Part shown: piece by piece, positions 21,500 through 33,530 of the stretch
How the letters are laid out: each line of letters begins with the position of its first letter
Position numbering within the stretch: the first letter of the stretch is position 1
Source: Siphonodentalium dalli
Taxonomy: Eukaryota > Mollusca > Scaphopoda > Gadilida > Siphonodentaliidae
Direction of reading: 5' to 3'
Assembly: GCA_032622095.1 (NCBI GenBank)
Contig: CP136067.1
Coordinates: forward strand, 53,239,899 to 53,303,898
DNA: 64,000 nucleotides
Program-made: the position numbers and the translations under genes
Notes under the pieces: model-generated
Database searches by the model: none
Told to the model about the DNA's origin: nothing
The model's input: only the letters and a program-made list of their open reading frames with translations

Positions 21500-22410
21500 T
21501 GTGAAAAAGGCTTTCCATTATAGTTATCATCCATCAGAATGAATAGTGCTTACTAAAGCTTGACAACAGAATTTGCCATTAAAAACATTTCATGGCCAAT
21601 GAGCTAACAAATGTTCTGTACTGGCATATTGAATACCAATTATTTGTACTATTGTACAGGTATAATGTAATTAAACAGTTTTGAGTTACAAAAGTAAGAC
21701 AACTCTTTCTGCACGGTACTGTGCTTGCGGCCAGATTGATGTAAAAATTCGGTCAATGCGCTTACAATTTTCTATAAATAGTAACATTTTGGAATTATTA
21801 CCTCTCGATCACTGTTCGATTATAATCTTTGCCACTAACTCGGCCAATGTTCTTCCGTTTGTGATTTCACGCAACAATTCCCTTTCTATTCCTTCCCTGT
21901 CGAATTGACTACCGATTGCGATGTCAATTTGTTTTTCGCTTTAATATTCTGATGTGCATGACGCTATTCCAGCGAACGGTCATCCTCCCTAGAAGCCATT
22001 TCTGATTACGAAACCCGATTCAATCCCAATCGAGTCGGAAGTGCTCGGGCATTTCCGTGACTGCACAAGACAACGCATCGGTTTGTTTTTTCGTGTTATT
22101 ATGGTGAGATTAATCGGGACGATTGATGAAATATAAATAGTTAGCCGAATGGCCGTATAATGTGTACAAACTGACTTCAGGATGGGGGATTTCGTGTATC
22201 TGAGTTATTTTATTCACTCTTCCCACAGAATGACGCAGGGAACTCAATTGTGAGGTTCAATTTACGTTTCACATCACTTTAAATATATATTTTTTATATT
22301 TATATTTTTTATAACGCGATGTGAATCGGGTGACTATCTGCCAATAAAGGCATAATAAAGTGGTTTATTTCGATCGTAAGTTCGTGGTGAAAATTTTATT
22401 TGCGTAACAA
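21500..22410. other. Spacer with a possible decayed coding remnant on the minus strand
   Basis: Between about 21975 and 21690 on the minus strand two open stretches, separated by one stop, read like protein (EGIERELLREITNGRTLAEL followed by an FIENCKRID-type stretch). I do not recognise the family and see no splice sites. The remainder shows nothing. Confidence 0.25.
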
Positions 22411-22415
22411 TTAAG

Positions 22416-23310
22416 ATAGTCGGATTCCTTATGTCGAAAAAAATGGTCGCGCGTTTTCGGAATGTTAAAAGCGATATGAGAACAGTTTCTATACCACCAG
22501 TGTGTCTATTTTCAGAATCTGCCTGTTTCCAGCTTGATATTTTAGTGGAAACAGGTTTGTGTGAGGCTTTTGTTTGTGTACCCCTCTATTTTTTCCCGTC
22601 CACCTGGTAATAAAAAAAATACTATTACGCATAGCAAGTTCGGTAAGTGGCTTTCTTTGTTCTTAGAAATCGAAAAACATGGAGAGATCTTGCCACAAAT
22701 TACTTAATTACATATCTTAATGTGGAATTTTATCATAAAATCATCAGATGAATTGTATTTATGACTGCATTTTCATTTTCTTTCCCAAATATTAAGGTAT
22801 TGTATATTCTTAAAATCAGCTATATCACATATAGACGAACATAAACAATCTAAAAGGAAATCTTAATCATATGCCACAAACAAAACTTCGATACATCGAT
22901 TTTTGGTAAAGATATCGCAGAAAAGCTAACCCTACCCCCACCCTCGCTGATTCCTTTGGTCGAAAACAACGGTCGCGCAATTTCGGATTGTCTAAAACGA
23001 CATGCGAACGGTTTATTTATCAATAGCGTATCTACTTTCTGAGTTTACCTGTGTCCAGTTGAAATTTTATTGGAAAAAAAGTGTTTTTGGACTGTTTTAA
23101 GAATTTAAAGAGCGTTTACTTATTATACAAATATTAATCCAAATAACTAACCTTCTGGTGGATGTGCGAGTTCAAATTAACAAAAGTATCAAATATGGCG
23201 GTCTACTTTCAGAGTCTACTTGTTTCCAGTCTGACATTTTAGTGGAAACAAATTGTTTGGACGGTTTAAAAAAGAGCTTTTCCTGATTATACAGATATTA
23301 ACTAACACGA
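22416..23310. repeat. Outer repeat block with AGTCGGATTCCTTATGTC
   Basis: The word at 22418-22435 recurs inverted near 33070-33093, each followed inward by GTTAAAAGCGAT and a TTCTGGA/GTTTCCA-type block. Within the block, three diverged subrepeats (near 22500, 23040 and 23215) share CTGTTTCCAG..TGA.ATTTTAGTGGAAA. Confidence 0.55.
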
Positions 23311-23315
23311 TTTAG

Positions 23316-24740
23316 TAGAGGCTCTTATGTACTCCCGTGTGCACTTTGTGAAGAAATATAGCGACTATGCCAATGACGTTGCTTGATATCTCAGGCACCA
23401 GAAAACAAATGTTAGACACCTTGGGGTCGCGACTGGGTGGATTTATGACGTCATCAAGATGGCCGCCATACACAATTTCACAGTATGCACTGAGTCAGTT
23501 TGATTAATATCTACTTGTGAATTTATTATAGAAATTTGATTATCTCACCACTGACGTGAAACTAATACACCATACTTCCATTTGAGAGAAAAAGTGGCCA
23601 CCATAAACCAAGATGGCCGCCAAAATGGCGACCGAAATTCGAAAAAATTATGATTTTTCACACTTTCCTCTTGAATCATTAACCGATGTTTGAAATTTGT
23701 AACGAATAAAGACCTAAATTTGAATAAATACTAGTATCCAACCATTTCTACAACATAATATGTCATTCTTGTGATATCATTCCTGTCAGCTATCTTTAAA
23801 ATGTGAATTCAAAAATGTGCTATGAAAGTTAACCAAAATTCAATTATGTGATTCTAGCCAAGAGTTGAACAGAAAATAACTGAATTTGATGAAGATAATG
23901 TAAAAAATGTTTTAAATATGTGAATTGCCATGTAGTTACACTGAAAATAGAGCATTTTTGTTTAAGATGGCGGCCAAGATGGCTGCCAAAATGGAGAAAT
24001 CACCAAAATCTGTCTAATTTTTATTGATATCACTCATGTGTTGGGGAAAAGTAAATATATGTGAATATGTGCTACTTTTTCGCGGAAATCCATGGACTTA
24101 TGGAAATATTTTTTTAATTTGGTGAACCATATAGCTGCTTATACCCGAGAATTCAACAGAATTATACCACGAAAATTAAGTCAAATCATCTTCATGGCAG
24201 CCACACAAAATTGCAGAATGGGCACTGAGTGAGGAAGAAAATTTAACACAGAAAATGAAAAATATTTCTACGGCAATGATAAAGTTGCACCAAGCTTCTT
24301 TTGAAAGAACAAGATTGATAAAAAAACCAAGATGGTTGTCAAATTGGCGACCGAAATATAGAAATCTCTTGAATTGTTACACATGCCCCTTACATCATTT
24401 TCGGTTATTTGTAAACTGTGGCGAGTAGGAATTGTCTTTGTTTTTATCAGTTATGACACCAAGTACTTCGGAAAACATAGTATGCTGTAATTTGTGTCTA
24501 ATTGTTGTCCATACTCCGAAAAATGCAAATTAAATAATTCGCTATGCAATTTCACAAATAAACTTGCTTTTCGAGGTTCTAGATTAGCATTGGACAGAAA
24601 TAGGCATAATAAAATAAACAAACGTGTACACAGTTTTAAATATCGTTAGTGTCATTCAATTACACTCGACATTGATCTATTTGACCCAAGATGGTCGCCA
24701 GAATGGCCGCCAAAACTCACAGTTATAAAATGTGACAAAT
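23316..24740 (+). repeat. Left arm of a long inverted repeat (about 1.3-1.4 kb)
   Basis: Starts TAGTAGAGGCTCTTATGT and contains GGTCGCGACTGGGTGGATTT and ATGACGTCATCAAGATGGCC. The same order of blocks appears inverted ending near 29108. The arm itself contains two to three diverged subunits of about 700 bp, each with CCAAGATGG.CGCCAAAATGG followed by an ATTTTTCACAC..CTCTTGAATCAT-type stretch. Confidence 0.8.
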
Positions 24741-27700
24741 GCTTATATTCTCAAACGGCATTTAGCAAAGGAGGAGGATATATTCGCCCAATCTAAATTA
24801 GATACTATCATGTTAAGGTATATTGTGACTATGTTTGACCAAAGATAGTTTGTTTATAATCGATAATATATCAGAATGGACTCTTAGAAACCTAACATGA
24901 AATTGCCCAATATCATTTAAACAATCCTGCCCGTTTCCTGGGAAGGAAGTCAAACAGGATATGTGCTGACTGTATCATTATAAGAGCATAACGAGTACTC
25001 GAAAGAATCCCTGCAGTCATAATACAGACATAAATCCAACTTTATGGCTATATTATTTCGTTTGGGGCAGATCTACTTTATTCGTTGCCTATTCTTGATT
25101 AATTGTTGACCACGTTGATTTCGCCCGGCCACAAAAATTTAGAAGATTCAGGAACAATATCACACATTGACTTTGTCGAAGTCGAAGTTGCATTGCTAGC
25201 ATACTACCACCGGGAAATATACTTGCTCAACTTAGAAATACACAGGCATTACATGTTAGTGCAAATTATTTCGTATCTAATTATGAAAGAGTTGTGTCTA
25301 ATAAGCTACAATAAGGGGAGATTGCATTGTTCAGTTTCTTGTTTTTGGCATATCTGTGTTGCATCACCCGAAATTCGTATGAATAGTTGAGACATTGTCA
25401 CACTTCTCAAGACGTGAGTCGGCACATATACCACTCTTGTTACTTCGTCCAATAGATGGTCACATTGATGGTAGTCTATCTACAACCAACTCACCTTAGC
25501 AACTACAGTTGCATTACAAACTCATCTCGCAAGCTAACAGAGCTCACCACAAAACTCTTCGACTGCATATCAGAGACTCCATATAGATTGTTTGCTTCGG
25601 TTGTGGAATGGAGAGTCCATAATACAGATTTAATAAATAAATTTCAATACGGTCGCTGACCTCATAGCAGATACATTGCATATTCGCTTCGATGTAGTCT
25701 AACAGAACTGTGCACATAACCGAGTTAATGCTTGTCAGTTTATTTTAGAATATGTCAAAACATCAGTATCGGGCAAAAATAGCATAAGGTTTGTCATTTT
25801 CCATGTCGAGTCCAGCAAGTGACAATAACGGCTCCTCAACTTCTTCCTGGTTGTCAACGAAAAAATATCGTGAAATCAAAATGCCTATGCCTAGTGCCTG
25901 GATATATAGTGATGAAATACCTCATCGAAACACCAGGAGCTCATCTTTGGTTCATTCCATATGATGGTGCATCGAAGTAATGAATACAGTGACGGGTCAT
26001 CAAGATCATTTAATGGAACGTTTATTAAGATTTCTTGCAAAACGTCCACATGGGGACATTCGTTAGCATTATACATCAACTGTTAGTTCACAGAAAGTAA
26101 ATATCTTCGAATCACAGAAACCCCGCAATCTCGAACGAAATCCTTTAATTGTCCATCGAACAAATGTAGTTTATAGAATTTGCTGGCAAACCGTACAACC
26201 ATAATAGTCGGATCCACAAGTAGGCCAATTACAAGCTTGGAATATAGATACTGCGCAAAAGTTGGAAGTAATAGATAACAATGTTATGCTTGAATTGAGA
26301 GAAGATTGTGGATTGTTAGCTATTTGAAGAGTCCATAACTGAAGGAAGGTATAAGATTTCAACGTTTAACGACCTGAGTTTTCTGCAGACCTGATTTCAT
26401 TGTAGTGGGATATCAAATGTTTCTGTATAAAACATCTGGAAAGAATACTACAAACTTTCCACCCAATAATAATACATGTACCTCAACAGCCAAGTCAAAC
26501 TGTGCATTGGTGCGAGAAATTATTATCAATTGTATTTGGAACATTACCGATAGCCGATACAATTACAGAAATGCAGGCATTTAAAGAAAATTTGGTGTGA
26601 ATTTGTTTCTTGTGTGATATTTTGATGAGACCGCATATCGCAAGCATGAAAGAACTTCGATAACGCATGTGACAAATATGACATGGGTGTATATAATATA
26701 AACTTGATGAGTGCATAAGTTCTGCACAGTCAGATGGGAATCATGCACGGAACGAACTTGCAGTATATGCGATGTCCAGAAAACTATCTCTGTGGAACTC
26801 AAATACACATGTATACCAATTGAACTCATTATATGAGGCTCTCTTCCTATCCTAGCTCAATCAAAATCAGCCACGCTTTCGCAAATCTTGGGTGTGGAGT
26901 CAGTGAGTCGACCTATGAGCTGTCCAGAGCTCCACAGCAGTTTCTGTTTTGGTACGAACCTGAACATTCATAATTTATCTCTAGTCGCTATAGATCGCAT
27001 GTAATAAGCAGAGGTCTGGTAGAAATCCGCCAATGCAATTCTTCTTCGCAGAAGACACATAGAGCGCACATCTGAACGCTCTCGTTTGGTAGTCTGCGAT
27101 AAAGCAATTACTGTCATATAATCCCCTGATGCACACACAATTTGAACTAGATGTTATTCAAGGGCGAGCAATTGTAAATTTTCTCAGTTTCACAAAAGTA
27201 TACCCTGTGTTTTCGTACATGCATATTAATAAGAACGAATCACACAAATATTAGCTCCTATTCTTATATTTGGACTTAGTATACACTAATTATTAAGCTT
27301 GTTAACATGGAAGATGTTTGTAATGTCAACGTATTATATGCCGCTACTGTTTTGGGGTACTGCATTGTGTGATGTCCATTCAATTAATTTCCGTGAGCAG
27401 CTGAATTTCGGTAGAATTGACTTAGTATGATGGCATTACATGAGCAATACAGGAGTCAAGTGAACAATTCGTATCCAAACCCCATAAGGGGGCCGATATC
27501 AAGGGGAAGTAATTGCTCAATACCGACAGCCTTATTGTTGAGGTAGGGATTTTTCTCCAGTCGAGTCACCCAATCAGGACATTTGCGACGTACATGTAAT
27601 GATGGATGTAAAAAGCATATATTCAGATTTTGATATTTTCAAATAGGTCAACATCAGATGAATTTATCTACTTTTCATGGTTTCTGTTTCCATTCTCATG

Positions 27701-27845
27701 AAATCTCGGATATAAGCAGCTACTGTTCGCAAAATATTCATATTGTATCAGATTGTATCAGCATTCCTGGCACTTTTGTCAACAGGGGAACAAATGTGTT
27801 TACCAGTAGTCACTGAAACCCACCTTAGGAGCGTTATCACTGAAA
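24741..27845. other. Interior between the long inverted arms
   Basis: About 3.1 kb without the arm repeats. Most frames are short. A degenerate minus-strand reading frame lies at 25744-26160. Other open stretches on the minus strand near 26495-26830 could belong to the same decayed gene but are not recognisable. Confidence 0.4.
25744..26160 (-). pseudogene. Degenerate reading frame inside the inverted-repeat element, family unknown
   Basis: Read from about 26160 downwards, the minus strand gives protein-like sequence with one in-frame stop near 26083 and one frameshift near 25905: a KDFVRDCGVSVIRRYLLS stretch, then LQEILINVPLNDLDDPSLYS, then after the shift VDNQEEVEEPLLSLAGLDM to a stop at about 25744. 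The acidic, leucine-rich composition is coding-like. It may be the remains of the protein that once mobilised the element, or a captured host exon. No catalytic motif was identified, so no function is proposed. Confidence 0.35.
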
Positions 27846-27849
27846 ACTA

Positions 27850-29108
27850 GCACATTTGGATGATTTCTCCATTTTGGTAACCATCTGAGTCACCATCCTG
27901 AATTTAAATTCATATGGATAATAGTATGTTAATCTAACATATCATGGTTGTCGAATGATTAGATAGTATAATTTATTCAAAAATAAGGTTGCTATTAGCC
28001 ACCGATTTCAAACCGCTGTGAATAATTTAAGAGGCGCGAGTGTGAAAAATAATCAATTATTAGAATTTCGGTCGCCGTTTTGGGAGCCATCTTGGATTTT
28101 GAGGTCCAAATTGCACCGTCAAGAGGAAGTGTGATCCAATGGTATTATTGGTCGCGAAACATAATCATTGCCCTATCTAAATTTTCCTCCCAAACTCAAT
28201 GCCAACTCTGAAATTGTTCATGGTTGCCATTTTGATGATTTCATCTCATTTTCGTCGTTTCATTCTCTCGAAATCTTGAGTATAAACATCAATTGTTCAC
28301 AAACTATTCATATTGTTTCATATCTCCATGTTATTACGCCAACACGGAGCAAATATATTCACCTATATTCACTAAATCGCACATTAGGAGTGATATCAAA
28401 GAAAATTTGACAAATTTTTGTGATTTATCAATTTTGGCAACCATTTTGGTCGCCATCTTGAATACAGATGCACTTATTGGTTGTAATTATATGGCAATCT
28501 ATATGTTTAAACCTGTTGCAAATGTTTGTCATCAAATTCAGCTATTTTCTGGCTAACGCTCGAATTACAAAATCGATATTTGGTAAAATGTCATAGCATA
28601 TTAATGAATTCACATTTTGATAACATTTTGTAGGAATAAGACCCAAAGTATGACATATTATCATGTTCAAATGGTTAGGTATTCAAATGTATTTAAAATT
28701 AAGTTGCTATTAGCCACCGATTTCAAACAACCGTGAATGTTTTAAGAGACATGTATGAAAATTCATCATTTTCCCGAACTTCGGTCGCCATTTTGGCGGC
28801 CATTTTGGTTAAATGGTAAATTTTTACGTCAAAGTGAAGCCTGTTATCATAGTATCACAACAGTAGAGAAATATTATATTTCCTACCATAAATTCACTAC
28901 TAACTATTAATCAAACTGATTCAGTGCCTACTCTGAAATTTTGGATGGCGGCCATCTTGATGACGTCATAAATCCACCCAGTCGCGACCCCCAGGCGTCT
29001 AACATTTGTTTTCTGGTGCCCGAGATATCGAGCAACATCATGAGCATAGTGGCTATATTTCTTCACAAAATGCACACGGGAGCCAAAAAATGGACATAAG
29101 AGCCTCTA
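27850..29108 (-). repeat. Right arm of the long inverted repeat
   Basis: Reverse complement counterpart of 23316-24740. It ends ACATAAGAGCCTCTACTA and contains AAATCCACCCAGTCGCGACC and ATCTTGATGACGTCAT. It has the same internal subunits with GCCATTTTGG and GCCATCTTGGAT words. Divergence of the arms is considerable (many indels), so the element is old or the arms evolved by repeat shuffling. Confidence 0.8.
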
Positions 29109-29655
29109 CTAATTAGCTTTTTCATGAATGGTGCGAGTTGAAATTATGCACATATGTCAAGTATGACTCTGAAATGTATTTTTGAGAATGGTGTCGTCAG
29201 ATAAGTCTCCGCGGGAAGTGTACTACAGTTGCGAACAAAACTAATATAACGTTGGATCCTATAGAGATTTTGACAATTTACTCACATGTTCAGTGGTGGA
29301 ACTTAATGGCTATCATATATGCATGGCTCTTACATGTAATCTATCGTAACTACATGCTATTTTACCAAATTCACTTGCAATATAGTCAGGACACAAGATA
29401 CAATAGTTGATAAAAAATGTGGTTCACATCAATCATATACATCACAATCACCTGCTTCAGTGATAATGTCCACTATTCTACAAATGTAATGTTTATCATG
29501 ACTAAAGTTTCAGGATGTCGTTGTAAAATTGATTGATGTTGTTTTTTTTCATCAATTGACAAAATTAATGTTTATTGCCAGGACGAAGTACCGCATAATA
29601 CGGAGTTGTGTGCTAACAATTCTGCGAGTCATATTTATGTAAGTGTCAGTCAAAA
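29109..29655. other. Non-coding spacer, nothing recognised
   Basis: No exon. A weak match of TGCGAGTT.AAATTA (29128) to 23167 links it to the arm-flanking repeats. Confidence 0.4.
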
Positions 29656-29656
29656 C

Positions 29657-30853
29657 TTTTAGGACATGGGAATAATTTTTTTATTAATTCGTGGCCACGA
29701 AATAACTAATTCGTGGCCACGAAATAACTAATTGTGATATACGATCGTCAGTCCCATTGTTGTAATGGAAGCGGATAGAGATGATCTGGTTGTAGTCGTC
29801 CACCATATTGGCATGAGCCACGGTTAAGAAAATGTAAGGAGAACATTGTTTTGATATAAACTCGTTGGACAACACCGATCCTGTCTTTAGAACAGCAGCC
29901 TTTGCCTTGTTGTTTGGTGGTGGTGGTGAGTTCAAGCCATGTATTGCCCGTAAAACAAATTAAGTAATCACCCCTTTCACCAACCCGATCCAAAGTTGCC
30001 GCCGTCCTGGGGGTGGGTAACATAGGGCAGCCACGACATCAGTATATCTTGGGGCCACCATATACAGCACCAATTATACCACATCAAACAGTGAAGGGGC
30101 CGAGAAATTGTATAGGTGCCATATTTGAATCCATCTGGGCGGCCATTTTGGATCGGGGATGGTGAAAGCGGGTGAATATTTAGTTTGTCTCATCAGGGGT
30201 CACCATACAACACACTGTATTCGACCTAAAATGGGGGGGGGGGCAATTGCATGGTACCATATATGGACCCCTCTGATCAGTTATCATTTTCGCTCGAATG
30301 GGTTGAAGGTGTGAAAATTTTGCTTGCTTTGCGAGCCACAATACAACACCCTTTATTTGATCTATATCGGTCAAATGACCGAGAAATAATGTGTACCCTA
30401 TTTGACCCCTTCTGAGCGGCGACCATTTTGGATCGGGTATGGTTGAAAGGTGTGAATATTTATAAGTTTGTTTTTGGGCCCACCCTACAAAACCCCTTAT
30501 TTGACTTAAATCGGCCAATATGCCGAGTGAAATGTCATTCCCATTCGATCGCTTGCGGTAAAAACTAATGAATATTCAGTTTGTCTTGGAGCCACCTGAC
30601 CCGTGTTTCCCCGTTCTCTCTGGGCTAGTTTATATCGGACGTTCATATCCCCATGTAGAGCCCGGGTCCCACGACATAGTGGGTTTACAGTAGCTTCTCT
30701 GCTATCGTACGCATTGTTTCTAAAACAGCATCAAGTGTGACCATACCGTAAAGGTATCTGGATATATGCAAAGGTCAATCAGGTATAATTCGCCACGAAT
30801 TAGTATTTCGTGGCCACGAAATAAAAAAAAAAACAATTTCCCATGTCCTAAAC
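29657..30853. mobile_element. TIR element carrying satellite S2-like units
   Basis: The left end TTTTAGGACATGGGAA and the right end TTCCCATGTCCTAAA are inverted. Inward on both sides lies the palindromic word TTCGTGGCCACGAA, twice on the left (29691-29725) and once to twice on the right (about 30793-30818). The interior contains about three diverged units of 145-150 bp with CGGCCATTTTGGATCGGG, CCACCCTACAA and ACTTAAATCGGCC, the family of satellite S2 at 1661-2385. There is no transposase, so this is a non-autonomous DNA transposon of unknown superfamily. Confidence 0.75.
30080..30520. repeat. S2-family satellite units inside the TIR element
   Basis: Units show TTTGGATCGGG.ATGGT.GAAAG, GTGAATATTTA.A.TTTGT and CACCCTACAAAACCCCTTATT, matching S2 in word order. 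A poly-G run interrupts the first unit at 30232-30243. Confidence 0.7.
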
Positions 30854-30854
30854 C

Positions 30855-33040
30855 ATCCACCGTAGCTTATGGATCATTCTGTTTTAGTATTAAATATGGA
30901 GAAACCCGACCAGCATCAATGTAACAACTACAACAACTCATCTATGCCAATGATATGTTTAGCTGGTATTGTTTAAAAATGTTAAACAATGTTATCATGT
31001 CCATATGTATTGCTAAATATTGCTGGGCATATATAGATGGTTGTTCTATAATTCCTGGTCGGTTTATCAAAATTGGGAGTTTAAATTATGTTCATCTGAT
31101 GATAAAGAAAACACTTTCTCCGTCCACTCTATATACATCCCCCGGGATACATGTTTCACATACTAAATTAACACATTAGTCAACATAACAAATCACTCCC
31201 TCAAATCCTTTGCCACAAGAATAAAAATAAATTGTCAGTATAAATAGGCAAGACATCTCTGGACACTTTCTAAGAGATAATTTATTTATAAGAAGATATA
31301 TATATGTGCATTATGTGCTTGGTCTTATATATAGCACAACACAGTAAGATGCAAGTGACACTGTGAGGGGACAATACTGTGTCGAAGAACATAGTTGAGG
31401 GGACCCTTCCATCATCCTTCATATTGTATCATGACTCCATCTGTTGTGAACAAACCATCGACTTAGTCTTAATGGATCGTTCTCCCCCAATAATATACTT
31501 GCATGGCTTTGAACCGATCAACACTCTGGGCCGTGGTATTTTCTCATAAATTAGATAGTGTCTGTAGTCGGATGGTATTGGTTATGTTCAAATGGTGACA
31601 CAGATATTAAACTATACATGGTAGCTATAGTGCCCCATGGGCCATTGATCATTATAAGATCGAGAAACTTAGTCTAGGAAATTACCGGGAATTCACTGGA
31701 AATTGCAATTGTAGCTGGTAGGGTCGTAATTCAACGTTTGCGTTTCCGATGCAGTTAATACCCAAATGTGAAATTTGAGATATACCTGGCCGTCAAAGTG
31801 AACCATATGTCTTATTTAAGGTTAGCAACGGTTGCTAATCAAATGCCACAATGGTGTACTAATCATTCATTCGTATTGCCTTAATTTAGTCAGTGTCTAA
31901 TTACATGGTGCTTGTTTTGTTCAAAGTTGGGCACACGTATGTCTAAAACTATGCAGCCATGCTCTGCATAGGCCATCATTATAAGATCGGGAGACTTTGC
32001 CACTGGTCCAGATAGCTCCTTAGTAACGGTTACTAAGCACCTACTCGGAATTTGCAGGAAAATGCAAATATGGTTGATATCTATTTTACTCATTAAGCTC
32101 TACTTTAGTGGAAATTCGAATTTACTTGATTTTCACAGCTATACACGAAGCGTTTGCGATTAACTGTGGTCAGAATATTGATGGTGAATGTTGGGTTTCA
32201 GTCGCTGTACTGAAGTTGGCCAAATGTAACTGGCGTGGGAAGTGTGAAAGCAAAGCCTATGCCGCTATAGTAAAGATCTCAGCTGCACCAAAATGTCCAT
32301 TTATCAGTAGCACAAATCCTGCGAAAACACAGATTATCTCAGTGCATGTTGGATAGACTCCGATGATAATATAATATGTAATCACATCGTGAACAGTCTT
32401 GTTGTGATTATTTTCGTTTGATTCAACAGGCTGCATATTATCGAAATTACAAAACCATTCGACACTTACTTTTGCCAATTACTGTATCTTGAGGCATAAC
32501 TATATCATATATTGCATCTATTAAATCACGGATAGCTACAGTGGGCCAAACACGAGTGTTAGTCTACATATATAGTTGCGCACGATTGCCAATAAGTGAT
32601 ATTACAATCAACGTTTGAGCATAACACGAAATTCTCCATAGGGTTAGGTGTTAAATTTTGATCGCAACTGTACCTAGCAAGAATCATCTGATCACATCCA
32701 TTCTTTTTTAAAACTACGTCTGTGTTTCATACTTAGTATTGTTTTAGGAATATCAGTACGCGCATATCATAATACGCAAAATGGCGCCATTTATCCAAAG
32801 TACTAGAATCTCCATATCCTAGGGCTCAGCGTTAAACTTTGATCACAACTGTATGTAACAAGAATGAACCGATCACATCAAAATTTTCAAAAATACATAT
32901 AACGGTCATATCTAGTAGTTTTCTGTAAATACGAAACGCTCTCTAAATTATGTTGACCCCGATTTAGGCCGACCCGCCAAAATTCAAGAATGGAAACAAG
33001 TGAATCCTGAAAACACCTATACTAGGCATATATATTCCGT
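30855..33040. other. Mostly non-coding; palindromic AACGGTT words
   Basis: Two short palindromes, GGTTAGCAACGGTTGCTAATC (about 31821-31841) and CTTAGTAACGGTTACTAAG (about 32021-32039), lie in otherwise similar diverged blocks that each contain TTATAAGATCG.GA. Nothing else is firm except the hypothetical frame at 32257-32478. Confidence 0.45.
32257..32478 (-). CDS. Hypothetical membrane-protein fragment
   Basis: A 73-codon open stretch on the minus strand with two hydrophobic segments (YYIIIGVYPTCTEIICVFAG and FVLLINGHFGAAEIF) reminiscent of a tetraspan-type membrane protein. It has no clear splice acceptor, and the opposite strand is also open, so it may be chance or a decayed exon. No family is recognised. 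Confidence 0.2.
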   Translation of the reverse strand: MAKVSVEWFCNFDNMQPVESNENNHNKTVHDVITYYIIIGVYPTCTEIICVFAGFVLLINGHFGAAEIFTIAA

Positions 33041-33216
33041 TTTCAGATCGCTTTTAACAAACCAAAAATGCAAAATGACATAAGGAATCCGACTAATAGA
33101 TAGAGTTCGCCTTCTTGGTGTGCGCTCCAGCTGTTTCCGCTCCTATTCCTAAAAAGTACCCCATACAACTGTGTCGTTGATGTGATCAGAATTTCTAAAT
33201 AAAATGTATATTACAG

Positions 33217-33530
33217 GTACTCAATCCTATTCGGTGGTCCCCATATCATCAGATTCAAACAACAACAACTACAACAACAACAAAAACATTTCTTGAAATG
33301 CCGCTTCAGTTATCAGAATCGATTAATTGCCCAAAATAATGCTAACCACAGTCAACTATAGTATAAAATTGCTCAAAACCTGTTATTTATCAACATTTTG
33401 TTCACCGAAATGTTGCCGGTTTGTCTGACACAAAAAAGCCACTTGGTTTTATCACTCTGGGCTTTGACGGGTGGGTTCCTCGAATCGAATCATATATTTT
33501 TTACCCCCAAAGCCAAGGAAATGGTAATTT
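33217..33530 (+). repeat. Repeat R1, copy c
   Basis: Starts AGGTACTCAATCCTATTCGG and ends ACCCCCAAAGCCAAGG, uninterrupted. The ACAACAACAAC simple stretch near 33255 is shared with copy a. It is a useful reference for copy e, which is split by a MITE. Confidence 0.8.
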
